DNA from: DASXQK01 sp963757155
Lineage (GTDB): Bacteria; Pseudomonadota; Alphaproteobacteria; Dongiales; Dongiaceae
Direction: 5' to 3'
Length of the DNA: 64,000 nt
NCBI GenBank assembly: GCA_963757155.1
Contig: CAVWQS010000009.1
Span: forward strand, 558,001-622,000
Positions 35,509 to 43,240 of this stretch are shown piece after piece (within the stretch, counting starts at the first letter, position 1; the number at the start of each line of letters is the position of its first letter). The notes under the pieces were generated by a model. The model was not told where the DNA came from. It did not search any database and worked only from the letters and a program-made list of their open reading frames with translations. The position numbers and the translations under genes were made by a program.

Positions 35509-36529
35509 AGATCGTCGTCAGCCGCCGTCCGTGGGCGCTCTCCCGATCGAAAGCCTGGCGCACCGCGGCGAAGGCATCGGCCAGAGGGAAGATGTCAGGG
35601 GTGACGAGCAGGTCGGCGTCCTCGGCCCCGACGGGGTGCCAGTAGACGCCCTCCGCCGTGATGGTGATTTCGGGCATCAGATCCATGCGCGCCAGCGCCA
35701 CGCCTTCGGTCGCGAAGCCGCGGAGCGCAACGCGGCGGATCACCCGATCTTCGTCGGCGATGTCCTCCTTGTCGAGAAAGCGTCGGAACTCCTCGGCCTC
35801 GTCATCGGTGGAAACGGTCGCCGCCAACCGCACCCGGAATCCGTCGGCGCGGGCGCGGCCGATGCCGCGCTGGGCTTTCGCCCAGCTGTTCCTGCCTCGG
35901 TGCTTGTCGTGTCGCTCGGGGGTCGGGCTATCGAGGCTGATCTGCAGGGTCAGTCGATCTCGCGGCAGCGCGCGCAGCGTCTCGAGCCGGCGCCCAACGA
36001 GTAGCATGCCATTGGTCAGAACGGTGGTCGGCGCGGCGGCGGTGCAGGCCGCCAGGATGCCGCCGATCTCCGGGAGCAGGAATGGTTCTCCACCCGTCAC
36101 GAAAATTTCACTGACGCCAAGCCCGGCCGCTTCGCTTGCGATCTGCCGGACACGCTCGAGCCCCAGCGCCCGCCGCGGGGCCTCCGGGGAGGAGCGCACG
36201 CAACAATAGTCACAGCGCAGATTGCAGTCAAAATTGGTGTAGAGCCATAGACGGGCGCCCAGGGGACGAACCAGATCGACCTCGGCGGGCGCCTCGCCGT
36301 AGCGGAACACCCAGCGCATGCGTCCAGCCTCGGCGGTGGTCTCGATGAGGGCATTCCGGGTGAAGCGGCACCAGGCTTCCAGCGCCGGGCCGATGCCGGC
36401 GTCGTGGCTGGTGACGGCCAGAAGCTCCCCAGGCCGGCTGTCGCGCAAGGCGGCGATCAGCGCCGGGAGCAGGCCGGAGGCAAAGGTCTTGCCAGCGGTA
36501 TCCAGCTCGATGCGTGCCTTGGTCGTCAT
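35495..36529 (-). CDS. TusA-like / radical SAM fusion protein
   Basis: This 344-residue protein joins two domains. Residues 1-75 look like a TusA/SirA sulfur-carrier fold (ARIELDTAGKTF, PGELLAVTSHDAGIGPALEAW, MRWVFRYG), but the CPxP motif with the sulfur-accepting cysteine is absent. Residues 90-320 are a radical SAM domain with the 4Fe-4S motif DCNLRCDYC (C-x3-C-x2-C), then EIFVTGGEPFLLPEI and LQISLDSPTP. The C-terminus ends in NC-A without a clear second cluster. A -10-like TATAGT lies just 9 bases before the ATG, so the transcript may be almost leaderless. The function is unknown; sulfur insertion or peptide modification are only possibilities. Confidence 0.7.
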   Translation of the reverse strand: MTTKARIELDTAGKTFASGLLPALIAALRDSRPGELLAVTSHDAGIGPALEAWCRFTRNALIETTAEAGRMRWVFRYGEAPAEVDLVRPLGARLWLYTNFDCNLRCDYCCVRSSPEAPRRALGLERVRQIASEAAGLGVSEIFVTGGEPFLLPEIGGILAACTAAAPTTVLTNGMLLVGRRLETLRALPRDRLTLQISLDSPTPERHDKHRGRNSWAKAQRGIGRARADGFRVRLAATVSTDDEAEEFRRFLDKEDIADEDRVIRRVALRGFATEGVALARMDLMPEITITAEGVYWHPVGAEDADLLVTPDIFPLADAFAAVRQAFDRESAHGRRLTTIFNCA

Positions 36530-36575
36530 GCGCAATACTATAACCGGGGAGGGCACTCGCCATTCACAAGAATGT

Positions 36576-36605
36576 TTGAGTATCGGAGCAGGCGGCGCCT
36601 ATATT
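36576..36605 (+). promoter_or_regulatory. sigma-70-type promoter candidate for the DoxX-like gene
   Basis: TTGAGT (36576-36581), 18 bases, then TATATT (36600-36605), 36 bases before ATG 36642. It lies in the divergent gap between the radical-SAM fusion and the DoxX-like gene. Confidence 0.5.
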
Positions 36606-36641
36606 TGCCGCGTCCGCGTGCGCCATTGGGGGCGAGCTGCT

Positions 36642-37280
36642 ATGAGGCCGAATCCTATTAGCGATGCCTTGGAGTTCCTGACTGGATCGGCGCTGTACTA
36701 CATCTTCATCCTGCTGGTACTGATCAGCCTGATCGTCGCCGCCGTCAATCTGGCAAGGGACCCGGGTCAGCGCAATCTCAAGGACATATCGGTCTACGTC
36801 CTCCGGTTCTTCATCGGCTGCATGTGGTGGCAGCAGAGCCTGTGGAAGCTGCCGCCCCTCTATACCGACCATCCCGACGGGACGGGCGGCTTGCGCTACT
36901 GGGTCGACCGGATGGTGGATGGCGCCGCCTTCCAGATTCAGAGCGATTTCGTCCAGTATGTGGTGCAGCCCCATTTCTTCCTGTTCGCGCCGATCGTCTA
37001 TGCCACCGAGGTGCTGATCGGTATCTCGTTGCTCACCGGCACGGCGGTTCGCCTCTTCGCGCTGATCGGTGCCGCCATGTCCGTCAATCTCTGGCTCGGG
37101 CTCTATCACGCCCACGGCGAATGGCCCTGGACTTATTTCTTCCTCATCGTTGTCATGCTGATGTTCGTCATTCAGCGGGCAGGGCGAAGCCTTGGCGTTG
37201 ATGCGCTCATCGCCCCGTCCGTGGAGGACGGATCGTACCTGGGCGATTTCCGGTCACGGATCCTGGCGCTGATCACCTGA
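36642..37280 (+). CDS. DoxX/DoxD-like integral membrane protein
   Basis: This 212-residue protein has about five membrane helices and resembles the DoxX/DoxD group: SVYVLRFFIGCMWWQQSLWKLPP early, then YVVQPHFFLFAPIVYATEVLIGISLLTG, and AMSVNLWLGLYHAHGEWPWTYFFLIVVMLMF with a conserved-looking His and Glu. DoxD is a subunit of thiosulfate:quinone oxidoreductase in archaea, but bacterial relatives have varied or unknown roles. The divergent neighbour is a TusA-like/radical-SAM protein, so a link to sulfur chemistry is conceivable but unproved. It is convergent with the GT2 gene (19-base gap). Confidence 0.65.
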   Translation: MRPNPISDALEFLTGSALYYIFILLVLISLIVAAVNLARDPGQRNLKDISVYVLRFFIGCMWWQQSLWKLPPLYTDHPDGTGGLRYWVDRMVDGAAFQIQSDFVQYVVQPHFFLFAPIVYATEVLIGISLLTGTAVRLFALIGAAMSVNLWLGLYHAHGEWPWTYFFLIVVMLMFVIQRAGRSLGVDALIAPSVEDGSYLGDFRSRILALIT

Positions 37281-37299
37281 CTGTCGCGCAGGCGCGTAG

Positions 37300-38016
37300 C
37301 TAGCGAAGATCTCGCGCCAGGCGCTGGAAGGTCCAGACGATCCGTCCGACGGCCTTCAGGCTGCCCGACAGATTGCCGGACACCTTCGATCGGCCGCCGC
37401 GGCGGTTTCGATGGTCGACGGGCACCTCTAGGATTCGAAGGCCCGCCCTCGCGGCGCGCATCTGCATCTCGAGGTTCCAGCCATAGGTCTCCTCGGCCAT
37501 GCCGAGCTGCTGCAGCGCGTCGCGGCGGATGGCGCGGAAGGGGCACATATCGCTGTAGCGCACGCCGTAGAGAAGGCGCAGCAGCAGGCCGGCAAGCCAG
37601 CCGGCGATGAGCTGCGGCGGATTCATGCTGCCGGGCTCGCGCCGGCCCCGGATCCGCGAGCCGATGACGAAGTCCTGTTTGCCGGCGAGAATGGGCTCGA
37701 TCAGCAGAGGCAGAAGCTCCGGGCAATCGCTGCCGTCGCCGTCCAGGAAGGCGATGATCTCGCAATCGGCGGCGACAGCGGCGATGCCGGCCTGGCAAGC
37801 CCGGCCGTAGCCGCGCCGGGGCTCGGAGACCAGACGCGCGCCGGCCGCCCGGGCGCGCTCGGCCGTGGCATCGGTGCTTCCATTGTCCACCACCAGCACC
37901 TCGTCGACGACGGCGCGGGGAATGGCGCGGACCACGTCGCCGATGGGCTCTTCCTCGTTCAGGGCGGGGATGACGACCGAGACCCAGGCGCCCTTGCCGT
38001 GGGCTAGAGGCTCCAT
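37300..38016 (-). CDS. GT2 glycosyltransferase
   Basis: This 238-residue soluble GT-A enzyme has WVSVVIPALNEEEPIGDVV at the start, LVVDNGSTDATAERARAAGA, and the metal-binding region IIAFLDGDGSDCPELL. The tail IVWTFQRLARDL carries no membrane helices. It is similar in type to polyprenyl-phosphate sugar transferases of the UPF/DPM1 group. It is the last gene of a four-gene minus-strand operon, and its start overlaps the end of the radical-SAM/SPASM gene by 13 bases. Donor and acceptor cannot be told. Confidence 0.75.
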   Translation of the reverse strand: MEPLAHGKGAWVSVVIPALNEEEPIGDVVRAIPRAVVDEVLVVDNGSTDATAERARAAGARLVSEPRRGYGRACQAGIAAVAADCEIIAFLDGDGSDCPELLPLLIEPILAGKQDFVIGSRIRGRREPGSMNPPQLIAGWLAGLLLRLLYGVRYSDMCPFRAIRRDALQQLGMAEETYGWNLEMQMRAARAGLRILEVPVDHRNRRGGRSKVSGNLSGSLKAVGRIVWTFQRLARDLR

Positions 38017-39071
38017 CTGAGGCCGCAGCTCGCACAGGCCTTCGGCGGCTCCAGGGAGAGGAGGGCACGGCGGAAATCCTGATAGCGCGGGCCGTTCCAG
38101 ATCTCCCTGAGGCTCTGCTGGGTCGCATTGCCCAGCGTGAAGCTGTCATAGCCCCGCATGGAGAAGGGGGCGACGCAGCAGGGGATCGCCCGGCCATGGG
38201 CGGTGAAATACATCAGGGTCCAGGGCCGCCGGCAGAGCGACCAGGGCTGATCGCCGCCTTTCTTCTTCAGGCTCGTTTCCGGCTCGGTCGCGCCTGAGGC
38301 GTTGAAGGCGATGCCGAGATCGGCAGCCAGCGCCTCCGCCTCCCGGATTGCCGCCAGCTCCGATTCCTGCATCCGCTCGAACAGGCTCGACTGGCCGCGC
38401 GCCAGCCCCTGGCCCTCGTCGAAATAGACCAGGCGCTGAAGGTAGACCTCGCCGATCTCCAGCTCCTGCGCCAGGCGGATGAAGGTCGGCAGCTGCCCGA
38501 TCGTCTCCCGAAGGCCCGTGAGCCAGAGCGAGACTTTCGGCTTCAGCACGCCCTGCTCGCGCTGCAGGGCCGTGAAGCGCCGCAGGTTGCGGACGATCTG
38601 GGCGAACATGTCGCGGCCACGGACCAAGGCGAAGGCCTCGGGCTCGGCGGCGTCCAGCGACACCCTGAGCTCGTCCAGCCCGGACTCGATGAGCTCGTTC
38701 CCGCGTTTCGGACTGAGAAGGGTTCCGTTGGTGTTGAAGAGCACGTAGCTTCCGCGGTCCTTCAGATAGCGGATCATCCGCGGCAAGTCGCGCACCATCA
38801 TCGGCTCGCCGACCCCGTGCAGCACGACCCGCGCGATGCGGGGAAACTGGTCGACGATCGAGGTGAACAGCTCCCAACTCATATCCGCCGGCGGCTCGAG
38901 GTCCTCGAAGGTGCGCGGGCAGGTGGTGCAGAGCAGATTGCAGCGGTTCGTCGTCTCCAGATAGAGACAGACGGGATCGGCATCGACCGTCGGCCCGAGT
39001 TGGTCACCGCTGCGCTCGAAATAGCGCCGCGGGTCAGGTGTCGCAGCCGGCAGGGCCGTTTCGTTGCTCAC
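38004..39071 (-). CDS. radical SAM/SPASM-type protein
   Basis: This protein of about 355 residues carries the radical SAM cluster motif NRCNLLCTTCPRTFED (C-x3-C-x2-C, about residue 37). HGVGEPMM and FNTNGTLL are typical SAM-domain strands. The C-terminal part has C-R-R-PWTLMYFTAHGRAIPCC and ACASCGLRW, a SPASM-like set of cysteines for an auxiliary cluster. SPASM enzymes usually modify peptides or complex substrates. I use GTG 39071, which follows the upstream stop by 2 bases; ATG 39122 would overlap that gene by 49 bases. It sits between two glycosyltransferase genes in a coupled operon, so it probably acts on, or makes, the glycosylated product. No precursor peptide gene was recognised. Confidence 0.75.
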   Translation of the reverse strand: MSNETALPAATPDPRRYFERSGDQLGPTVDADPVCLYLETTNRCNLLCTTCPRTFEDLEPPADMSWELFTSIVDQFPRIARVVLHGVGEPMMVRDLPRMIRYLKDRGSYVLFNTNGTLLSPKRGNELIESGLDELRVSLDAAEPEAFALVRGRDMFAQIVRNLRRFTALQREQGVLKPKVSLWLTGLRETIGQLPTFIRLAQELEIGEVYLQRLVYFDEGQGLARGQSSLFERMQESELAAIREAEALAADLGIAFNASGATEPETSLKKKGGDQPWSLCRRPWTLMYFTAHGRAIPCCVAPFSMRGYDSFTLGNATQQSLREIWNGPRYQDFRRALLSLEPPKACASCGLRWSL

Positions 39072-39073
39072 CG

Positions 39074-40393
39074 TCAGTTCGCTCCGGAAAGGGCCATCGC
39101 TCGCTGTCGGCGATGAAGGCATACCTGCACCAGCACCGCAAGGAGGAAGGGACCGTATAACAGAGAGTTTACGGCCAGATCGCGCCCGGGTGTCGCAAGC
39201 CCGAGGGTGGCGTAGAGGATGAAGCTGAGCGCCGTCAGCAGCAGAGCAGGCCAATAGGGGACCAGGCAGAGGATCGGCAGGAGCCAGAGGAAGTACCAGC
39301 CGTGATGCGGCGTCACCAGGACATAGAGCAGCAGGAGCATCAAGAGGGAACCGGCGGCGGCGGCATAAGGCCTCGGTCGAGGCCGCAACAGGACGAGCAG
39401 AGCGGCGGGGGCCATGATCGCGAGCACGATCGCCGCATAGGCCACGACCGGCGGATCGGTTATGCCGGCCAGATAGTCGAACAGGTTGAGAAAATAGAAG
39501 CCGGACCCGCCGGTAAAGCGCTCCTCCGCCACGTAATCGGGGAAGAAGCCCAGGACGCGCCATCCGACCGAAAGATAGGGCAAATAGAGAAGGGCTATGG
39601 TCGCGGCGAATGCTGCCGGCAGGCGCCAATCCCACCGGCGGTAGAGGGCGGGGATGAGCAGCACCGGCACGAACTTGATCAGCGTCCCGCCGGCGAGCGC
39701 AATCCCGGTCGCAAGCGGCATTCCCCGCTGCCGGAAGAGGAGAGCGAGCGTCAGCAGGAAGCAGAGGGCGGAATCGATATGGCCGTTCCCGGCGATCTCC
39801 CAGACGGTCAGGGGATGCCAGGCATAGATCAGGACCCGCTCCGGCGGCGCGTTGCCGCGGCGGAGCAGGAGCAGGATCAGAAGAATGGTTCCCACATCGA
39901 AGGCGACCATGGCCAGCTTCATCGCCGTCACCCCGTCGGCGATGCGGGTCACCAGGAAGAAGATCATCTGCGCCACGGGCGGATAGATCGTGCGGGCATA
40001 GCTGGCCCGGTTGATATTCGGGTAGATTGCTGCGTCGCGCAGGTCGGTCAGAGCCGGATCCGCGGGAACATAGCGGTAGGGATTGATTCCGGCCCCCTGG
40101 ACCCGGCCGTCCCAGACATAGCGGTAGATATCCGTCGAGAGGGCCGGCGGCGCCAGGAGGGGGCCGAGGCGGAGAGCCAGGGCGATCAGAAAAATGAAGG
40201 GAACAAGTCGGCCCTGCCACACACCCCGGGCGATGCAGAGGACGGCGATGAGGTAGAGAACGCCCTGTATCAGGGCAATCACGATCAGGCTGTCGATATC
40301 CTTTCGGCCCTGAACATGGAGCCCGAGCAGGGTCAGGAGGACGAGCCCGATGCCCGTCGCATAGAGGAGCGTCTTGCGTAGATCCGCCTTCAC
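39074..40393 (-). CDS. GT-C membrane glycosyltransferase (GT87/mannosyltransferase-like)
   Basis: This 439-residue protein has about 11-12 membrane helices. The first large loop has LSTDIYRYVWDGRVQGAGIN and YRYVPADPAL, a motif of polyprenol-phosphate-dependent mannosyl or hexosyltransferases. The later loops include GNGHIDSALCFLL and LVTPHHGWYFLWLLP. Such enzymes use lipid-linked sugars on the outer face of the inner membrane. Its ATG overlaps the stop of the upstream DUF2064 gene (ATGA), and the radical-SAM gene follows within 2 bases, so it is central to the operon. The exact sugar is unknown. Confidence 0.75.
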   Translation of the reverse strand: MKADLRKTLLYATGIGLVLLTLLGLHVQGRKDIDSLIVIALIQGVLYLIAVLCIARGVWQGRLVPFIFLIALALRLGPLLAPPALSTDIYRYVWDGRVQGAGINPYRYVPADPALTDLRDAAIYPNINRASYARTIYPPVAQMIFFLVTRIADGVTAMKLAMVAFDVGTILLILLLLRRGNAPPERVLIYAWHPLTVWEIAGNGHIDSALCFLLTLALLFRQRGMPLATGIALAGGTLIKFVPVLLIPALYRRWDWRLPAAFAATIALLYLPYLSVGWRVLGFFPDYVAEERFTGGSGFYFLNLFDYLAGITDPPVVAYAAIVLAIMAPAALLVLLRPRPRPYAAAAGSLLMLLLLYVLVTPHHGWYFLWLLPILCLVPYWPALLLTALSFILYATLGLATPGRDLAVNSLLYGPFLLAVLVQVCLHRRQRAMALSGAN

Positions 40394-41196
40394 CGCGGTG
40401 CGGCTTCCCCAGGGCTTCCGGCAAGCAGGCGCCGCACTAGCGCATTCCGCGCGACCAACTCCCCCAGGAATTTGCCGGTCGCGGGCGCAGCGAAACCTGG
40501 TGAATCCGGATGTCGGGCAGGAGGACGGGACAAAGCGAGTTCGTCATGAAGCCGGGCGAAGGTCGCGGCGTCATCGATGTCGTACCAGGGCTCCAGCCGC
40601 GCGACCTCCAATCCGATCTCACTCGCCCGCTCGACGGATTGGCCGAACACGCGCGAAGTGCTCCAGTCGATACAATGGAACATATGCTGATGCGCTCGCT
40701 TGAGCCCGATTAGATAGTAGCCGCCGTCATCGGCCTCTCCCAGAACGACCCGGTCGCCGGGCTGGCGCAGCGAGATTGCAGCCTCTACGAGGCGGGCCGG
40801 GGGCAAAGTCGGGCTATCGGCATTGATCAGGCAGAGGGCAGCGAAGCCCGCGGCCAAGAGGTCCTCGGCCGCATGCGACAGACGCTCGCCGAGATCGGCC
40901 CCTCGCTGGGGCAACAAGTGGAAGGCCGGCGGCAGCAGATCGTCGAAGGCCGCCGCGTCATCGGGAGGGGTGAAGGCCACGACGCCCACGCCCCGTTGGG
41001 ATCGGGCGACCTCCGCAACATTTGCTGCCATATCGCGGATGAAGCATCGGCTGAGTTCCGTAGCCTCCTCGGCGCTCAGCGGCGGGATCAGGCGCGTCTT
41101 CACACGTCCGACTCGCGGCGCCTTGGCCATCAGGACGAAGGCGCTTAGCCGGTCGTCCGCCGCCCACCGCATCTGAGGATCGATAAGCCTATGCAT
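40390..41196 (-). CDS. DUF2064 / TIGR04282-type nucleotidyl- or glycosyltransferase
   Basis: This 268-residue protein is of the DUF2064 family, whose TIGR04282 members are named for arsenosugar gene clusters. Key segments are FVLMAKAPRVGRVKTRLIPP (nucleotide-binding loop), ALCLINADSPTLPPARLVEA, and VVLGEADDGGYYLIGLKRA. The fold is that of sugar-nucleotide transferases. It is the first gene of the operon leading to a GT-C enzyme, a radical-SAM/SPASM protein and a GT2 enzyme. No ArsM or ArsS homologue was seen, so an arsenosugar role is not supported here. The start is ATG 41196; an ATG 24 bases downstream is possible. Confidence 0.75.
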   Translation of the reverse strand: MHRLIDPQMRWAADDRLSAFVLMAKAPRVGRVKTRLIPPLSAEEATELSRCFIRDMAANVAEVARSQRGVGVVAFTPPDDAAAFDDLLPPAFHLLPQRGADLGERLSHAAEDLLAAGFAALCLINADSPTLPPARLVEAAISLRQPGDRVVLGEADDGGYYLIGLKRAHQHMFHCIDWSTSRVFGQSVERASEIGLEVARLEPWYDIDDAATFARLHDELALSRPPARHPDSPGFAAPATGKFLGELVARNALVRRLLAGSPGEAAPR

Positions 41197-41431
41197 CAGA
41201 GTCCTCGATCCGCGCTACGCGGGCAACGCCGCGCGCGTACAACGCCCAGGCCGCGCTATTCGGCTGTGGTCGCCCTCTAGTATTCTCCCACCTTCGGAAA
41301 GTCCGCATCCCACTGCATGGCGGTGGTGGCGGGTCAAGTCAACTAGGCGCGAGGCCGGCCTGTGTTATCGCCACGGCTGGGCAAAAAGCAATAGGATGCT
41401 CCTGAACATGACAGACCGAGGGGACACGCAC

Positions 41432-42232
41432 ATGGGACAACCGCCAATTCTAGGGCACAAGGATTATCGGGCGCCCTCGGTTTTCACCCCGGATGCGCTG
41501 CTGCGGGAGGCGCGTCGGCAGAAGAAGCTCGATGTTGGAGCCGTCCCGGATATCTGCATCCTCGACCCCGATGGCGACATCCTGCGCCATCTGCTGGTCA
41601 CGGGACGGGCTCGCCGACTCCCGCAATGGGCTTGCTATCACACCAGCCTTCATGGTTTCGAGCAGGAGGGACTCCAATACGGCATCGTCGATTGCGTGGT
41701 CGGCGCCGCCTTCGCCGTGCTGGTGGCCGAGGAGCTCTTTGCGTCAGGCTGCAAGCTGATCATCAGTGTGACCTCGGCAGGCCAAGTCGTGCCGGTGCGC
41801 GAGCCGCCCTATTTCATCGTTATCGACCGCGCGCTTCGCGATGAAGGTACCAGTTACCACTACCTGCCACCCTCGGACTACAGCCTGGCGGAGGCGGGCC
41901 TGGTTCGGCTCGCCGCGGCCTCCCTCGCCGCCGCCGGCATGCCGGTCCAGACCGGCGCCGCCTGGACGACGGATGCGCCGTTCCGGGAGACCGCCGAGGC
42001 GATCGAGACGGCGCGGAAAGCGGGCATCCTCGCCGTCGAGATGGAGGCCGCGGCGCTCTATGCCTTCGCCGCCGCGCGGGAGCGGCCGGTGATATGCTTC
42101 GCGCATATCACAAACCAGATGGGCTGCGTCGACGGCGACTTCGAGAAGGGGGCGGCAGACGGCGCCGAGGAATCCCTGAAAGTGATCGCGCTGATGGGCC
42201 AGGCTTGGGACAGCTGGAACCCTCGTCATTAG
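41432..42232 (+). CDS. nucleoside phosphorylase family protein
   Basis: This protein of about 266 residues belongs to the PNP/uridine phosphorylase family, which splits nucleosides with phosphate. CYHTSLHGFEQEG lies in the early core, the phosphate/ribose-site region is KLIISVTSAGQV, and the nucleoside-site signature is GILAVEMEAAALYAFAAARE (about residue 205). The base specificity is unclear. ATG 41432 has GAGGGGA 8 bases before it; ATGs at 41408 and 41396 are in frame but have no such site. It is divergent from the DUF2064 operon with about 235 bases between, and downstream is a chloride-channel fragment. Confidence 0.7.
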   Translation: MGQPPILGHKDYRAPSVFTPDALLREARRQKKLDVGAVPDICILDPDGDILRHLLVTGRARRLPQWACYHTSLHGFEQEGLQYGIVDCVVGAAFAVLVAEELFASGCKLIISVTSAGQVVPVREPPYFIVIDRALRDEGTSYHYLPPSDYSLAEAGLVRLAAASLAAAGMPVQTGAAWTTDAPFRETAEAIETARKAGILAVEMEAAALYAFAAARERPVICFAHITNQMGCVDGDFEKGAADGAEESLKVIALMGQAWDSWNPRH

Positions 42233-42379
42233 AGGCAGTGCCGGCGGCAGACGGATCCCGTTTGATTGCTGGTACCTTGACAATTGCAGTGTGGCAACCC
42301 TTACCCAGACGAACAAGGGGAGACGCACATCCAGGGTGGCGAGGCAGGCATGCCGCTGCATGCCTGAGGCGCGCGCCGA

Positions 42380-42653
42380 CCATCTGCACGCTCGGGCCTT
42401 CGCGACCCAGTGCCAGCCCCGAGCCGATGGCCAGCAGCCCACCAAAGAACTTCACCAGCAGCAATCGGGGCGGCGGTGGCGGCAGCTCGTCCTTGAGAAT
42501 TGCCTCGACCTGGGGGATGCCGCTCCCCGACGCATAGGGCGAGAACCGTCGGACCAGCCACGCGGCAAGGGCGACCGCGGCGGTGCAGCCGCCCAAGACG
42601 AAGAGAAACCCGACAGGCTTGCCAATGAGAACGAATGTCTCCTTGTGGCACAT
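42380..42653 (-). pseudogene. CLC chloride channel fragment
   Basis: About 91 codons match the part of a CLC channel around the selectivity filter: ASGSGIPQVEAIL and IGSGLALGREGPSVQM. These are two of the four signature stretches of the family (GSGIP and GREGP). The first helix is missing and homology stops right after GREGPSVQM, so roughly three quarters of the normal 430-plus residues are absent. A solitary IS terminus lies 80 bases beyond its 5' end, and IS activity may have caused the truncation. Confidence 0.75.
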
Positions 42654-42732
42654 TTCGAAAGTGCCACCTGCGGCGACTGAAGGCCACTCTTGGCTCCACA
42701 GCGGACTCTGGCAAACCGCCCGAGGGCGCGTT

Positions 42733-42747
42733 TATGAGTTCACGCCC
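42733..42747. repeat. solitary IS5-like terminus
   Basis: TATGAGTTCACGCCC is the inverted counterpart of the IS end at 33101 and is followed by TA. No transposase adjoins it; the sequence on the inner side leads straight to the chloride-channel fragment. Confidence 0.55.
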
Positions 42748-42814
42748 TAGTCAGTTGCAGATTGCGCCGGACGTCAGGCAAGACGTCGTCACGACTCCAG
42801 GAGTTAGCGCGACC

Positions 42815-43105
42815 TCACCGCCGCCCGTAGCCTTGGGCGCGCATGCATGAATCGAACGTCGCGCTCCCCAGGGTCGTGCCGGCGGGAGTTTGCTGCCGGC
42901 AGGTGCTCGCGGCCGCCTGGAGCGCCTCCATGAACTGTCCCGAGGGAAGCTGGCGCCCGTCGAGGCGGTAGTAGACGGGATTGTGCGGCATCTCGGGGAA
43001 TGCCGCCGCCTCGCGCTCGACGGCGGAGCAACCCGCCGCCAGCAGAGCGAAAGCAAGGACGGCCAGTAGCCGGGCCTTGCCGGTGAGACGGGCCCCGTCG
43101 ATGAG
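42815..43105 (-). CDS. small lipoprotein, start codon not identified
   Basis: The frame encodes a signal peptide with lipobox, LLAVLAFALLAAGC, the Cys being at 43028-43030, then about 70 mature residues: FPEMPHNPVYYRLDGRQLP, GSATFDSCMRAQGYGRR and stop. Two further cysteines (STCRQQT and DSCMR) could form a disulfide. No ATG, GTG or TTG occurs in frame upstream within the open stretch, so the start is uncertain; an indel near 43080-43170 or a rare start codon is possible. It is downstream of the RND adaptor gene on the same strand and may be the last gene of that operon. Confidence 0.55.
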   Translation of the reverse strand, partial: LIDGARLTGKARLLAVLAFALLAAGCSAVEREAAAFPEMPHNPVYYRLDGRQLPSGQFMEALQAAASTCRQQTPAGTTLGSATFDSCMRAQGYGRR

Positions 43106-43240
43106 ATGGGTCTTCTCGATGAGATGCGGAAATGCGATGGCGGGCCTCGCTATCGGCTCACAATGGGATGGAACGCTTCCTTTTAGGTGGCGCCGCCGCC
43201 GTCCGATGACAAGGCAACCCCGACCGGCCGGAATGCCCGA

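Larger units (their letters stand above)
33101..42747. mobile_element. possible IS-bracketed 9.6-kb segment
   Basis: The segment begins with GGGCGTGGACTCACAAG at 33101 and ends, on the other strand, with GGGCGTGAACTCATAAA at 42747. These match at 14 of 17 positions, face inward like the two ends of one IS, and each is bordered outside by TA. The transposase remnant lies next to the left end in the right orientation. Either a single IS was split by cargo, or two IS remnants define the edges by chance. Contents are accessory-looking and partly broken, unlike the lipid A and RND genes outside. Confidence 0.35.

Noticed and set aside
40390..41196. Arsenosugar biosynthesis cluster
   Set aside because: The DUF2064 and GT2 proteins have arsenosugar-cluster relatives, but no ArsM methyltransferase or ArsS-type radical SAM enzyme is recognisable.
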